Under the pieces are notes generated by a model. That model did not search any database and was not told the DNA's origin. It saw only the letters and a list, made by a program, of their open reading frames with translations. Shown one piece after another: positions 53,451 to 64,000 of a stretch of 64,000 bases of DNA. Position numbers and translations under genes: made by a program. The stretch lies in contig CM053141.1 of assembly GCA_028571685.1 (NCBI GenBank), forward strand, positions 131,840,833 to 131,904,832. The letters run 5' to 3'. Origin of the DNA: Heterohyrax brucei (lineage: Eukaryota; Chordata; Mammalia; Hyracoidea; Procaviidae). Every line of letters starts with the position of its first letter. Within the stretch, counting starts at the first letter, position 1.

Positions 53451-54194
53451 CATTTTAATGACTGAATCATTCAGAAGGGCATGGAGGAAATCAGTTAACG
53501 TAACAGTTGCTTCTCTTATATAGGGATGGACAGGTCTAAGGGTTCAGTGTTAGAAGCAGAGAGTTTATGCCTTTCCAGATTAAACATAGGGTTTGAAGAA
53601 CTATTTTAAGTAGCTAATATTTCACTGTTACTTTAGAGAAAATTCAGTTAATATCTATTAACCTCTTTCATTTCTTAAAGCTTACATTTATCTGGAATAT
53701 TTGTTAAATTCTCTGTCAGTATCTGCCTTGAAGGTCAGCATGTGACCCACTAAAATGGTAAACTGCTACACATTCTAATTATTTTACATTGTTTTACAAA
53801 TAAACAAGCCATTGTCATTTCTCATATAAACCTAACATTTTCTGATTTGTGTTTCACAGTAAATCTTGAGCTTCAGTAATTTGCTGAATTACTTTTATTC
53901 TAAAAAACTTTAAACTTGAATTTAGCATCTAGTTAACAAAACTGTGTTACTTTGCCCATTATTTCCTATAGAGAAAGATGTGGCCTTAATGGAGCTAAAG
54001 AAAAAAGCAACAATGTTACATTATCATTGAGTAGCCTGAACTGTGTACATAGCTCTACATCAGTCACCAGCATAATTCTTTCTAGTCCCAATTCCTAATT
54101 TTAAACTGATTCCTAGCCAGTATCATCAACACAAATGCAGTCCATCTCAGTCTCAAATGCTTTTTTTTTTTTCCATGTTTCTAGACTCATTTTG
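53451..54194. other. Unassigned AT-rich spacer
   Basis: No gene or clear repeat; poly-T at 54162-54173. Confidence 0.45.
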
Positions 54195-54365
54195 GAAAGG
54201 TGATAGTGTAGTGTTAATCAAAAGGTTGGCAGCTTGAATCCATCAGGCACTTCTTGGAAATTCTATGGGGTAGTTCTACTCTGCTCTTTAGGGCCACTAT
54301 AAGCTGGATATGACTCAGTGACAATGAATTTGGTGGGTTTATTTATTTATTTATTTGTTTTTGGC
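54195..54365 (+). repeat. AfroSINE-type SINE, head shortened
   Basis: 'ggaaaggtgatagtgtagtg' to 'tgacaatgaatttggtggg', with a (TTTA)n tail. Confidence 0.8.
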
Positions 54366-54854
54366 TTAGACTCGTTTCGAAAATGATGAGGAAAATCTCC
54401 CTTCTGAACAAGAGTAGTGGAAAATGATGTATTAACATTAAGATCCCAATGATATCGACACCTATGAGAATCTATGAACATAGAATTGACTTTATGTATT
54501 GGTATGATTGCTTAAGAGTGTAATTTCTGGCACTAAGAAACGTTGTTTTCATAAATTATCAGGCTTCTACTCATTCCTCTATTGTCATTAAGGAGAGAGT
54601 GGATGAAAACATAAGGCATAATGTTTTGTTAAAAATTATATATTTTTAATACTTAAATATAGGTGTGGGCACTGTTTCTGCAGATCCCATACTCTCTGGA
54701 CTTCTTATCGCCTTCTATGATTCACTGCACACAGTATTTAGCCACTAGTCTCACTTCTCCTCTCTTATCATCTTACTTTTCTTTTACCTACTTATAAATT
54801 CACAGAGAAGTTACAGACAGAAATTTTACGAAGTAACAAGGATGTGACCAAAAA
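54366..54854. other. Unassigned spacer
   Basis: Nothing recognised. Confidence 0.4.
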
Positions 54855-55016
54855 ATAATCAAACTTATTGCCATTGTGTCGATTCCTCCTCATAGTGACC
54901 CTATAGGACAGTGTAAAACTGCCCCATAAGGTTTCCAAGGAGCAGAAAGTGGTTCTCCAACTGCTAATCTTTTGTTTAGCAGCCAGTCTCTAAATAGCTG
55001 TGTCACCAGGGCTGTA
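54855..55016 (-). repeat. AfroSINE-type SINE
   Basis: 'aaaaataatcaaacttattgcc' to 'gctgtgtcaccagggct'. Confidence 0.85.
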
Positions 55017-55749
55017 AGTTAGAAAACACACGTATATATACGTATGTATGTATGTATTGCTGCTTCAGCAAAAACAAAAACAATAGTTTGGGAGAAAACA
55101 GTAGAGGTCAATGCCCAAAGCCCTATTGTACTACCCCCATCTACAAGTAAATTTAGGGTTTGATTATACCAAACACCATTGTTTTAAAACTTTTCCATGA
55201 TATGACTGCTTTTGTGATGGGTTTTTACTTTTAAACCACCTGAGACTTTATCAAAACACATGTGGTAAACTTTTGTGTAAACAGGCAGGCTCAAATAGCC
55301 CTGTATCAGACACAGTGATCCTGACATCCGCCTCTGTGCCACGATTGAATAAGTCCTTTGTTTCTCACCACCTGCCTAATGCATTTTCTTCCATATTTTC
55401 TCTGCTAACGGGATGTACACTCTGCTCCTACCTTGTAGCAATACACTGTCTTTGACCTTGTTACCATACTGCAAAATTTATCTTCTCTTATCATGTGATG
55501 GCTTCTCATCATTCTATGGCAAGGTTTGCCAACCTTGGCTCTGTTGAAATTATGGCCTGGATAATTCTTTGTTGAGGGCATGAGAGGTGTCCTCTCTGTT
55601 GTTGGATATTTAGCAGCATACCTGGTCTCTACTCAGTACATATCAATAGCTCCCCTTCCTCCAAACCTCAGTAATAACTATCTCTAGACATTTCCAACTA
55701 TCTCTCTTGGGAAGAAAAAAAAAATCTCTGTTGAGCATCACTGCTTTAT
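55017..55749. other. Unassigned spacer
   Basis: A short (GTAT)n run lies at 55030-55055. 55500-55745 is reminiscent of an old interspersed repeat ('tttagcagcatacctggtc') but not assigned. Confidence 0.4.
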
Positions 55750-56555
55750 GACACCACTGTTTTTTCTATAGCATGCAAGAGAGAAACTTCCTATACACCA
55801 ACAAAGATAATGTCAAAGAGGAGACCACCGAATGAACACAATTTACAGTATCACTTGGGAAGTTAGGAATAAACCTAACCAGAGACATAAAAGAACTATA
55901 CAAAAATAACTATGAGACACTATTGCAAGAAATCAAAAGTAACATGTAAGTTGAGACACCTACCTTCTCATGGATAAAAAGATTCAGTGTTCTGAAAATG
56001 TGTGCATTGTACTCAAAATCATCTATAGATACAAAGCAGTCCTCGTTGCAATCTAAATTACAATGGCATTTTTTAAAACGAAGATGTAGAAAAAGAATCA
56101 CAAACTTTATGTGGAAAGGGATGAAGTCTTGGGTAAGTAAAATAGTACTGAAGAAGAAGGACAAAGTGGGAGGCCTCACTCTGTCTGACTACCCGACTAC
56201 CCGACCACCGAACTGAAACTCCAGTGAAACAACAAGACTTGATAGTCTGATAGACTGAAGCCAACTGCTTAAAGATTAAACTGGTATATATGACATAAAA
56301 TGAGACTGATGAAAAGTGCTGCTTGGCTAAAGTAGATAGAGGAGACTAGGTGAACAGCTCCTTTTGGGAGGTTAGAAGAGAAGGCAGAGGGGGACAGTAG
56401 GTAGTTGAAAGGACACAGGAAATACAGGGTGGAGGGGGAAGTGTGATGCCAGTACAGGGAGAGCAGTTAGGGTTACGTAAGAAAATGTGCATAAGTTTTT
56501 GAATGAGAAACTGACTTGAATTGGAAACTTTATCTTAAAACACAATAAATAATGA
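55750..56555 (+). mobile_element. LINE-1 3' end
   Basis: ORF2 C-terminal remnants (ITNFMWKGMKSWVSKI near 56095, then KVGGLTLSDY), an internal deletion, and a 3' UTR ending 'ttaaaacacaataaataatg'. A microduplication 'ctacccgactacccgacca' lies at 56189. Confidence 0.8.
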
Positions 56556-57309
56556 ATATTCTGAAAAAGCCTTCAGTAGTATCAAGAGAGTGGAAAACAT
56601 GGATAAAAAGTTGTTGAATATCACAAAGTTTGGCATTTCGTTGTGATTATGGCCTTCCTGCCATAATTTTAATAGAATTAAGATTCATCTATATTTTGAA
56701 AGTAATGGCCAGTTTTTTTCACTGCAGTGTAGGTTTGTTAAGACTCCAGATTGAAAAACTGGAAGACTCTCTGGATATAGGTGAGAAAAGAGGAAATGAG
56801 ATCAAGGATGTGGAAAGAAGAACCTGTACACAATAGCTTTTCAGTATGTTATAGAATGGGTTCCATTAGTCCTGACATTTAGTGAGAATGTTCCCTTATT
56901 TTATATTTAAAAGCTGAAACCTAGAGAGTGTTTAAAAATGAGATTATCTCACAGTCCAGGCATTTAAATTAGATATAGATATATGACCATCAGATTATTC
57001 CTTCAAGGGAATACCATAGGCAATCTAAAGAAATAGGTCAAACACCAAAATGCACTGCACAATGAAAACTTATCTCTTAGTTAAAGAGTAACCTCAGCTG
57101 CGCCAATAAATTTCAGCTTCTTCTGGGTATAAGAATTTTCAAGAAATTGAAAAAGTAAGAAATTGTCACACTGCAAATACTAGGAGTAACATCTATATTC
57201 ATTTAAGTATTGATATAGCTATAAATATATTTGATTAATACTTACGGGAGCACTTTATCAAAAATTTCAATAGGTAAAAGAATGGCCTTAAAAAAAATGT
57301 CCATTAATG
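56556..57309. other. Unassigned AT-rich spacer
   Basis: Nothing recognised. Confidence 0.45.
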
Positions 57310-58030
57310 ACCAATTAAATAATTTCTTCTGACCAAGGGACGTTATGTATAAAAATGGCTTGGGGGCAGTGTCTAACCTCCTCCAATCTCACAAGGGCAA
57401 GGAGAACCAAGATCAGAGCAAGGCTGATTCCCACGAGGTGGAGTCCAGGGAAGTTTCCTTTCTCTTCCAGCTTTACAAATTCTGACACCAACTGCCTGCC
57501 CCTCACATGCAGTCTCTACTGGGTTTGATAATTCATTGCCGTGGCCACATAGAACTCATGATTACAGGATTTTGTAAGGAAGTAACAGTTATAATTCAAG
57601 CTCAGGAACACTCAGAACACAGTTCTTCCAGCTGGACAGCCTCTTCCCAACCTAGGCCTCTCCCCAGAAGCACTCAGCTTTCTCTCTGTGTGGGCCACCC
57701 ACTACCTCCTGCCACCAGGTCTCTGTGGCAGTCTCTGCTGCCAGTTCTCTCCTGCTCCTTCTCACCATCTTCAAAGTTACAGCTCAGTCTCTGTCTCCTG
57801 TGTCTAGGTGCTCCTCAGCACATGAATCTCAAGTCTACAGGACATTCTAGCTCCTGGCTGCTCTTCTTTGGTAGTTCTTGGATTTTCCTCCCTGCTCTAG
57901 AATAGACTCCGTTTTAAGGTGAAACTGACCAATCCGTTTGGTGGGCCACAATATCTTACAACATGGTCCTGCTAATCACCTGGGTGGGAGTTACAGCATC
58001 ATGGCTAGAAAGACCACATGTAAAAGTAAT
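57310..58030. other. Less AT-rich block, possibly an old LTR
   Basis: Stands out by composition from its AT-rich surroundings. A 132-codon frame at 57507-57905 is low-complexity Ser/Leu-rich with no domain. The order of motifs suggests an ERV LTR in reverse, but no edges or target duplication were found. Confidence 0.3.
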
Positions 58031-58254
58031 TAATCACACTGCACTGGAAATGAAAGATTTGCTTTGGTTATATGTAATGAATTTATATGTATGTATACAG
58101 ATATACATATAGAGAGATATAGATATAGCCATAGATGCATATAAATATTCAAAGTGAGCAAAAACAAAGACATCACCTTAAAGACTGAGGTCAACCTGAC
58201 CTAAACCACATAATTTTCTTTTCACTTAATATGTACTGCTTATTTACTAACTTC

Positions 58255-58915
58255 TTTTTCTTTACTGTGATTAAGTGAAAGTATAGAATCCAAGTCAATT
58301 TTCCATGCCCGCCTATCTGCAGCTCCTTCTGCTCTCATTGTCCTGTGACAGCACACTTCTCCTTTTTATTCTATACTTGTCATATCATCTTAACAAGATC
58401 CTGTTCCTTCCTCTCCACTCTCTTCTCTCCCATCTAGAAAGAGACCAGTGGGACAGCCTCCTGTAAATGCATAGAACCATAAAGTACAGATATCACATGG
58501 TCATGCTGTGTTCCCAAGTCTGGTCCACTTTGGAAAAGTTTACCTCAGTAGTGCTTTCTAGATAGGGGAGTGGCAGGTCTAGGGGCCATCCTCCCAGGGG
58601 ATCTCCTGGGTCATCAGACCAACAGTTGTTGTCTTTTGGTAGAGTTCTTGAGCTGTACCCCTCTCTGGAACTCAACATTGTGTGGCCCTCACAGCTAGCT
58701 GTGTTTGGTGGTGGCCAGGCACCATCTAGTTCTTCTGGTCACATGTTGATACATGGGTCCTTCTGTCTCCTGGGGTCCTTGTTCCCTGTGTCTCTGTTGT
58801 TCTCAGTGATCATCTGTTCTGGATGAGTTGGGACAATTTGGTGTACCTCAGATGGCAGTTTGCTGGCTTTTAAGACTCCAGATATCACTCACCAAAATTG
58901 GGTTCAGCAGACTCT
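58255..58915 (-). mobile_element. LINE-1 3' UTR, reverse
   Basis: 'tttactgtgattaagtgaaag' through 'ggtggtggccaggcaccatc' to 'tcaccaaaattgggttcag', matching the order of the other reverse L1 3' UTRs. Confidence 0.8.
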
Positions 58916-58949
58916 CTTAGTAATAGGCTAGTTATGGCAGCTGACCTCA

Positions 58950-59118
58950 ATGTCCCCCAAGAGCAAGACCCTTAACAAGATGGGTTGACATAGTAGCTGC
59001 AACAACAGACTCAGGTGTAACAACAATCGTGGGCACAGTGCAGGACTGGGCGGTGCTTCATTCTGTTGTACATGGGGTCTCTGTGAATCAGAACTGACTC
59101 AATAGCACCTGACAACAA
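58950..59118 (+). mobile_element. RTE-type LINE 3' end, short
   Basis: 'gcaagacccttaacaagatgg', 'gtagctgcaacaacagactc', 'ctgtgaatcagaactgactc', ending 'cacctgacaacaa'. Confidence 0.82.
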
Positions 59119-59335
59119 TGTATGTGTATTTTAATACATCTTCTGTGAAATATATTAAATGTTAAAATATTGTTAAAAGAAAATGATTTAATTATCTTGA
59201 CCAAAACTACAATCTTCAGCAGGCTAAGAACAAATTTTCCTAATTTAAGTATTAATAAAAAAAAAGCAAATAAAATAAATCTGAAGGAAACCAGATTTGA
59301 AAGAAAAACATCAGATAAAAATGTAATCTTCTAAG

Positions 59336-59490
59336 TAAACACAGTAGCTTACTGATTAAGAGTTTGGCTGCAAATCAAAAGGTCTGCAGCTGGAATCTAC
59401 CGGGCACTCCTTGGAAACCTTATGAGGCAGTTCTAGTCTGTTAGGGTTACTATGAGTCAGAAACCGAAGTGTTTAGTTTCTTTTGGTTTA
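59336..59490 (+). repeat. AfroSINE-type SINE
   Basis: 'aaacacagtagcttactgatt' to 'ttagtttcttttggttt'. Confidence 0.84.
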
Positions 59491-59759
59491 AGAAAACATA
59501 ATTTAATAGAGATGAGAAAATGCTAAAATAATTATAATAAATAATCTCATAAAGATAAAATTGATATAATATCCTTTAAACAAGAACAAGGTACTATTAA
59601 AAAATGATATCTGAAAGATCTTAGCTTTGCAGAAATACAGTTAATCCAATTTCAAAAAGCGCACTAAATAGCACAATAAAACAAAGAGGAGGACTTGGAG
59701 ATTGATCTGAGAAATACTTTGAACCTTTAGCTAAAGTGTGATATTTCCATAATGTAAAC

Positions 59760-59915
59760 CACAAAACCAAACCCACTGCCTTTGAGTTGATTCTGACTCC
59801 TGGCAACCTATAGGAAGAGTAGAATTGCTCCAGAGAGTTCCCAAAGAGCATCTGCTGGATTTGAACTGCTGATCTTTGGGTTAACAGGTATAGTATTTAA
59901 CCATGATACCATCAA
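59760..59915 (-). repeat. AfroSINE-type SINE
   Basis: 'cacaaaaccaaacccactgcc' to 'taccatcaagtattcc'. Confidence 0.86.
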
Positions 59916-60210
59916 GTATTCCTTCTGTAATACAGGCTCCAAAAAAAGATAATAGAGTCAATAAAAGAAATAACATAATTGACGACATAATAGCAGAAAT
60001 CATCCTCAAGCTTAAGATAGACATTGAAAAAGTTTACAATTGCCAAAAAGTTGTAACAGAAGATATCTTCTATGTAATAGAATGCATTATAGGTACACTA
60101 TGAAAATATTTTCAGAAATCTGAAAAATAGATAGAAGGTCTTATAAGCAAACATAGTCCGCAAGGGAAGAATATTAGTTTCAAAGTTTTCATGGATATAG
60201 TGTTAGATAT

Positions 60211-60751
60211 TGTCTTAGGCTGGGTTTTCTAGTGAAGCAAAACCAGTAACACGTGTAGGTACAAGGAAAGATTTATAATATATAGATAGATAGATAGATA
60301 GATACAGATATAGGAAACAGCTCACGTAATCACCAAAGCTGAATGTCCCTAGCTCTGGCACAAGCCACACATGGCCACGGAAGCTGAGGAACCGAAAGTC
60401 AGCAAGTCAGAGACCAGAGTTCTAGATCATTGGTTGTGTAGGGCAGTGGATCCCAAGCTGGTGGCAAGACGAAGCGACAGAGGCTGGCAAAACCAGGATC
60501 GGCAGGTCAGGGAGCAGGACTCTCAAGTGCCAACTGTAAGGACTGATGAGTCCAACAGCTGCTAGTTCAAGTCCCGGAACCAGACGCTGGAAGAAGAGAC
60601 CAGGAGCTCCTGGCTACGGGAGCGACCAGCAGCCAGTAGAAGGTCGGGAGATGAGAGCTGAGGGGCGGGGAGCCACCACAAACCCCGCCCTACCACTTAA
60701 TACAGCAGCCAAATATGTAGTAGCCAAGTTGACATAATTCTGACCACCACA
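60211..60751. mobile_element. Solo LTR with GATAT duplication
   Basis: 541 bp starting 'tgtcttaggctgggttttc' and ending 'attctgaccaccaca', bounded by direct repeats of GATAT (60206-60210 and 60752-60756). An internal (GATA)n run lies at 60282-60303. The 3' half is unusually GC-rich for this window. Its start resembles 'gtctgggttctccagagaaac'-type LTRs of other mammals. Small open frames inside are not supported. Confidence 0.75.
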
Positions 60752-60802
60752 GATATCAAGTAAAAACAGAACAATTTTTAAAAAGTAAATAATACTAAAA
60801 AA

Positions 60803-60992
60803 CACACTGTTGTCAACTCAAATACAACTCATAACAACTCTATAAGGCGGACTGGAACTGCCCCACAGGCTTTCCAAGGCTATAAAACTTCATGGCCATA
60901 TCTTTCCCCAGCAGAGTAGCTAGTGGCTTAGAATCACCATCATTTATGTTAATAGCTGAATGCTTAACCACCAAGTGATCAGTGCTCCCAAT
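60803..60992 (-). repeat. AfroSINE, long variant
   Basis: 'cacactgttgtcaactcaaat' to 'ccaagtgatcagtgctcc', with the extra internal 'ggctataaaacttcatgg' segment. Confidence 0.82.
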
Positions 60993-61214
60993 AGATGTTT
61001 TATTTAAAGTGTGTATTTGTATTTCTTTGACTTCTCATGTTCTTAGCTCATATGGTGCTTTAAAATACTTAATACTATAGATCTATTAGACAATAAACAC
61101 AGTGCATTCCACTTTGGTAATGACTTCAGTTTCAATTTTTAAATTGCTTCCTTTTGTTTAAGAATTAATGCATGTTCATTGAAAAAAAATTAGAAAATGA
61201 AGCACAAGATGGGG

Positions 61215-61402
61215 GGAAAATACCCATTGTCACAAAGTCGATTTCTATCACAGTGGCACTATAGAGCAGGATTTCCCCATAGGGTTTCCAGGGCTACAAG
61301 GAAGACTTGTATGTCTTTCTCCCACAGAGTAGGTGGTCAGTTCACACAGACAACCTTTCAGTTAGCAGTCATGTGTTTACGCACTGCACAATCGGGGCCT
61401 CT
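61215..61402 (-). repeat. AfroSINE, long variant
   Basis: 'aaatacccattgtcacaaag' to 'gcacaatcggggcctc', with 'ctacaaggaagacttgtatg'. Confidence 0.8.
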
Positions 61403-62043
61403 ATACAAGACAGAAAAACCATCACAAAAAAATAAATAAAAATCATTCATATACACATGAATGCATCCTATTTTCATAGTGCTTATGTTTTCCTAATTTT
61501 TGAAAGTTAATATAAGAAAATATGATTGCATGTCAATAAATATTCTTATATAACATTTTTTCTACTTCTGTTTTGCACGCAATATAAAGAGGTATAATAC
61601 TATATTTAATTAACCTCCTAGTGTTAGACATTTATTTTTTCTTTTACTTTTCTGTAATAAGTAATTTACAAATAAAATAAACTGCATATATTTCAGGTTA
61701 TTGCATTATTTATTAGAAATATAATTTCTGTTTTTCCTCTTGCTTAAGTTGAATCCTTCGGCATTGGTTTGATAATAAAACACACAAAACAGACTTGTGC
61801 ACAACCTTAGGGTAGTGAAGTTGTTGACAAAAGGGAGAGCCTCCAACTGAAGCATCAGCAAGTATACCACTGACAAACTATTAAAGACTCCTAGAATAAC
61901 AATGTATGAACATTTTAGGCAAATACTTTGTGAATATATAAACAGATCAAAGGATTTCAGTAATAAGGAATTTAACAATGAGTTACAAATTTCCAGAAGG
62001 TAATTTCTTGTTCCCCTCATCATTTTCAGTAAATCAACCTGAA
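61403..62043. other. Unassigned AT-rich spacer
   Basis: No gene; a 143-codon antisense frame (61706-62137) runs into a SINE and has no recognisable content. Confidence 0.45.
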
Positions 62044-62209
62044 ACCAAAAAACCAAACCCTCTGCCACTGAGTCACTTCCTACTCGTAGTGACCCTATAT
62101 TCAGAGTAAAACTGTCCATACAGTTTCCAGGGAGCACCTGGTGGATTTAAACTGTTGACTATTTTGGTTAGAGACATAGCACTCATCCACTACACCACCA
62201 GGGTTTCCA
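62044..62209 (-). repeat. AfroSINE-type SINE
   Basis: 'accaaaaaaccaaaccctctg' to 'ctacaccaccagggtttcc'. Confidence 0.9.
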
Positions 62210-62563
62210 AATTGATCCATAGAAAAAGAGATATATCTAGGAATTTCAATATCTGCTAGGGTTTGATGCTGACACTGGAAATACCTAAAACACAAACTGA
62301 TCTGGATCCAAAACTAAATGCTAATACTTAGTGTAAAAGGTTACTCTGAAAATGGAAAAGATTACATGAAGTGATCTCATAGCCTGAAAGGCTATAAATT
62401 TTAAATTTCTACAAGCTTAAATAAAAGCATTGTCAAAGACTTAAACATCTGTAACTAATGCAAGCAAAACAAGAGTCTGTGCTTGAAACTTCTTTATTTT
62501 TATAGGGGCCACATCTTTTATTCTAAGAAAAATAGCTATATTAGGATTTATGTTTATTTATTA
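62210..62563. other. Unassigned spacer
   Basis: Nothing recognised. Confidence 0.4.
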
Positions 62564-62782
62564 AGCCATGTCAAGCCAAGCCAAGTGCCAGTGATAGTGA
62601 TTGTTAACTCACTGCTGTGTGTCCATTCCAACTCAGAGCAACCCACAAGACAGCACAGAACTGCCCCATAGAGTTTCCAAGCTATAAATTTTTAGGGAAG
62701 CAGTAACTTGAAGCAGCTGGTAAGTCAAACCTCCATCTTTTGGTCAGCAGCCAAGAGCTTAACCCCTGCCATCAGGGCTCCT
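62564..62782 (-). repeat. AfroSINE, long variant, with 'ccaag' tail repeats
   Basis: The SINE body (62600-62782, ending 'cctgccatcagggctcc') is preceded by 'tcaagccaagccaagtgcc'. That is the same tail as in the isolated short elements, here still attached to a SINE body. Confidence 0.78.
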
Positions 62783-62834
62783 TTGATGATTGTTAAGGTG
62801 GTATAACTGAGGCATCCTTGTGCAGTTTTAAATA

Positions 62835-64000
62835 TGCGTCTTGGTTATTTAGTGCTGATACAACAGAAGTACCACAAATGGGTGATGTTAACAAACAAAT
62901 ATTTATTTTCTCACAGTTTAGGAGGCTAGAAGTTCCGGTGGACACCGGCTCTAGGAGAAACCTTTCCCTATCTCTCTGTCAGCTCTGGGAAAAAAGGACC
63001 CTGTACTTTCTGAACTTCTGCTGCTCGGCAGTCTCCATCCATCTTTGCATCTATCTTCCTCTATCTCCACTCTGTTCTCCTGGTGGTACCGTGGTTAAGT
63101 CTTTGGCTGCTAACCAAAAGATAAGCAGTTCAAATCTGCCAGCTGATCCTTGGAAAACTTATGGAGCAGTTTTGTCCTACAGGGTCATGAGTCAGAGACT
63201 TCATGACAAAATGTGTTTTTTTTTTTTTAATCTCAGAAGAGATTGACTCAAAATATGCTTAGCAGTAATCCTGTCTCATTAACATAACAAAGACATCCTA
63301 TTCCAAAATGGGATTTTAATCAAAGCATAAAGGTCAGAATTTATAGCACATATATTTGGGGGACATAATTCAATCCATAACATTCCACTTTTTGACCTGC
63401 AAAACTTCATGTCCTTGCCACATACAAGACACATTCACTTCATCTCATCATCCTAAATTCTAAATCGACTCCAAGTCAAACATTTCATCTCCTGAAACAT
63501 CTAAATTAACTAAGGGTCAGACTTTATCTATATGCTATCCTGAGGCAAAAAAATCCGTTTCACCTATGAACCTGTGAAATGTAGAATATGAGTTATCTGC
63601 TTCCTAATTACAGTAATAAAACAGGCACAACTTAGATATTTATTTCCATTACAAGTTGGAGAAATGGAAGGAAAAGAAGGGATAACAGGCACCAAATAAG
63701 TCAAAATCCAGCAGAACAAATTACATTAGCTTCCAAGGGTAGAAAATAATTTTCTGCTCCCTGACACCATTTGGGCAATAACCCTGCCCTACAGACACTG
63801 GATGTTGGCTGTATCTTCTGAATTTTGAGTAGAAGTCCATTAGCCCTGGGCTTCTACTTGATAGCAACTCCTCTCTCAGCTCTGAGCTGCTCTACTTTCC
63901 TACTCCATCTGAACAATGAACCTATCCTTTTAGCCATGGAAGAATTTGTTCTTCTGCCCTTTGGATATGGCAGCCCTGTCTCCTCAGCTTTGGTTGGTGG
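62835..64000 (-). mobile_element. MaLR provirus, reverse, 3' LTR and internal part
   Basis: The LTR (62835-63382) starts 'tgcgtcttggttatttagtgc' and ends 'ttcaatccataaca'. It is followed directly by the reverse primer-side purine tract ('ttccactttttgacc') and internal sequence in the order typical of MaLR internals ('caaaacttcatgtccttgcc', 'aaatccagcagaaca'). It continues past the window edge. A + strand SINE splits the LTR. Confidence 0.75.
63078..63230 (+). repeat. AfroSINE nested in the MaLR LTR
   Basis: 'ctcctggtggtaccgtggtt' to 'agtcagagacttcatgac' plus poly-T. Confidence 0.85.

Noticed and set aside
57507-57905. 132-codon frame, Ser/Leu-rich
   Set aside because: No recognisable domain; pyrimidine-rich block more likely a degraded repeat.

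Overview
The window is mammalian, repeat-rich nuclear DNA, most likely from a paenungulate afrotherian and probably an elephant. The reason is repeat content. About twenty copies of an AfroSINE-type tRNA-derived SINE are recognisable in both orientations, and they sit with RTE LINE 3' ends terminating in 'cacctaacaacaac', afrotherian-style L1 3' UTRs, MaLR-type LTRs, L2 and mariner remnants. Nothing prokaryotic is present.

Only one protein-coding gene is supported: a FAM170A-like (ZNFD) gene on the + strand. FAM170A is a testis-biased nuclear zinc-finger protein. Its large terminal exon is intact at 35803-36497 and carries the diagnostic AKTPDWLVT / GFRCMACCRVF core. Its 5' exons lie in a tandem triplication of a 7.4-8.6 kb unit (5085-12467, 12468-20096, 20097-28730). 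Each unit carries a first-exon copy (intact in unit 1, broken in units 2 and 3) and a 138-nt second-exon copy (open in all three). A further in-phase candidate exon is at 34678-34830. All internal exons are phase 1/phase 1, so any subset can splice between exon 1 and the terminal exon without a frameshift.

Layout. 1-5084: SINE, 3' part of an L1, MaLR LTR, RTE end. 5085-28730: the triplicated unit, with copy-specific insertions (fold-back mariner and SINEs in unit 1; RTE end in unit 2; solo LTR, MaLR piece and SINEs in unit 3). 28731-34677: SINEs, L2, LTR pieces, an RTE reverse-transcriptase remnant. 34678-36497: 3' exons of the gene. 36498-40329: 3' flank, an AT-rich palindromic microsatellite block and a 272-bp tandem duplication. 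40330-64000: gene-free repeat accumulation with nested insertions. These include a 1221-bp solo LTR inside a MaLR element, an L1 end inside a mariner copy, a mariner copy inside an L1, and at the right edge a reverse-oriented MaLR provirus.

The points most worth following are the exon-cassette amplification of FAM170A, the different divergence patterns among its second-exon copies, a Lys/Glu tail switch at an A7 run, and a very short 'tail-only' retroposon (about 32-40 bp), one copy of which has a clear target-site duplication. All family assignments come from reading the sequence; no alignment or database search was run.
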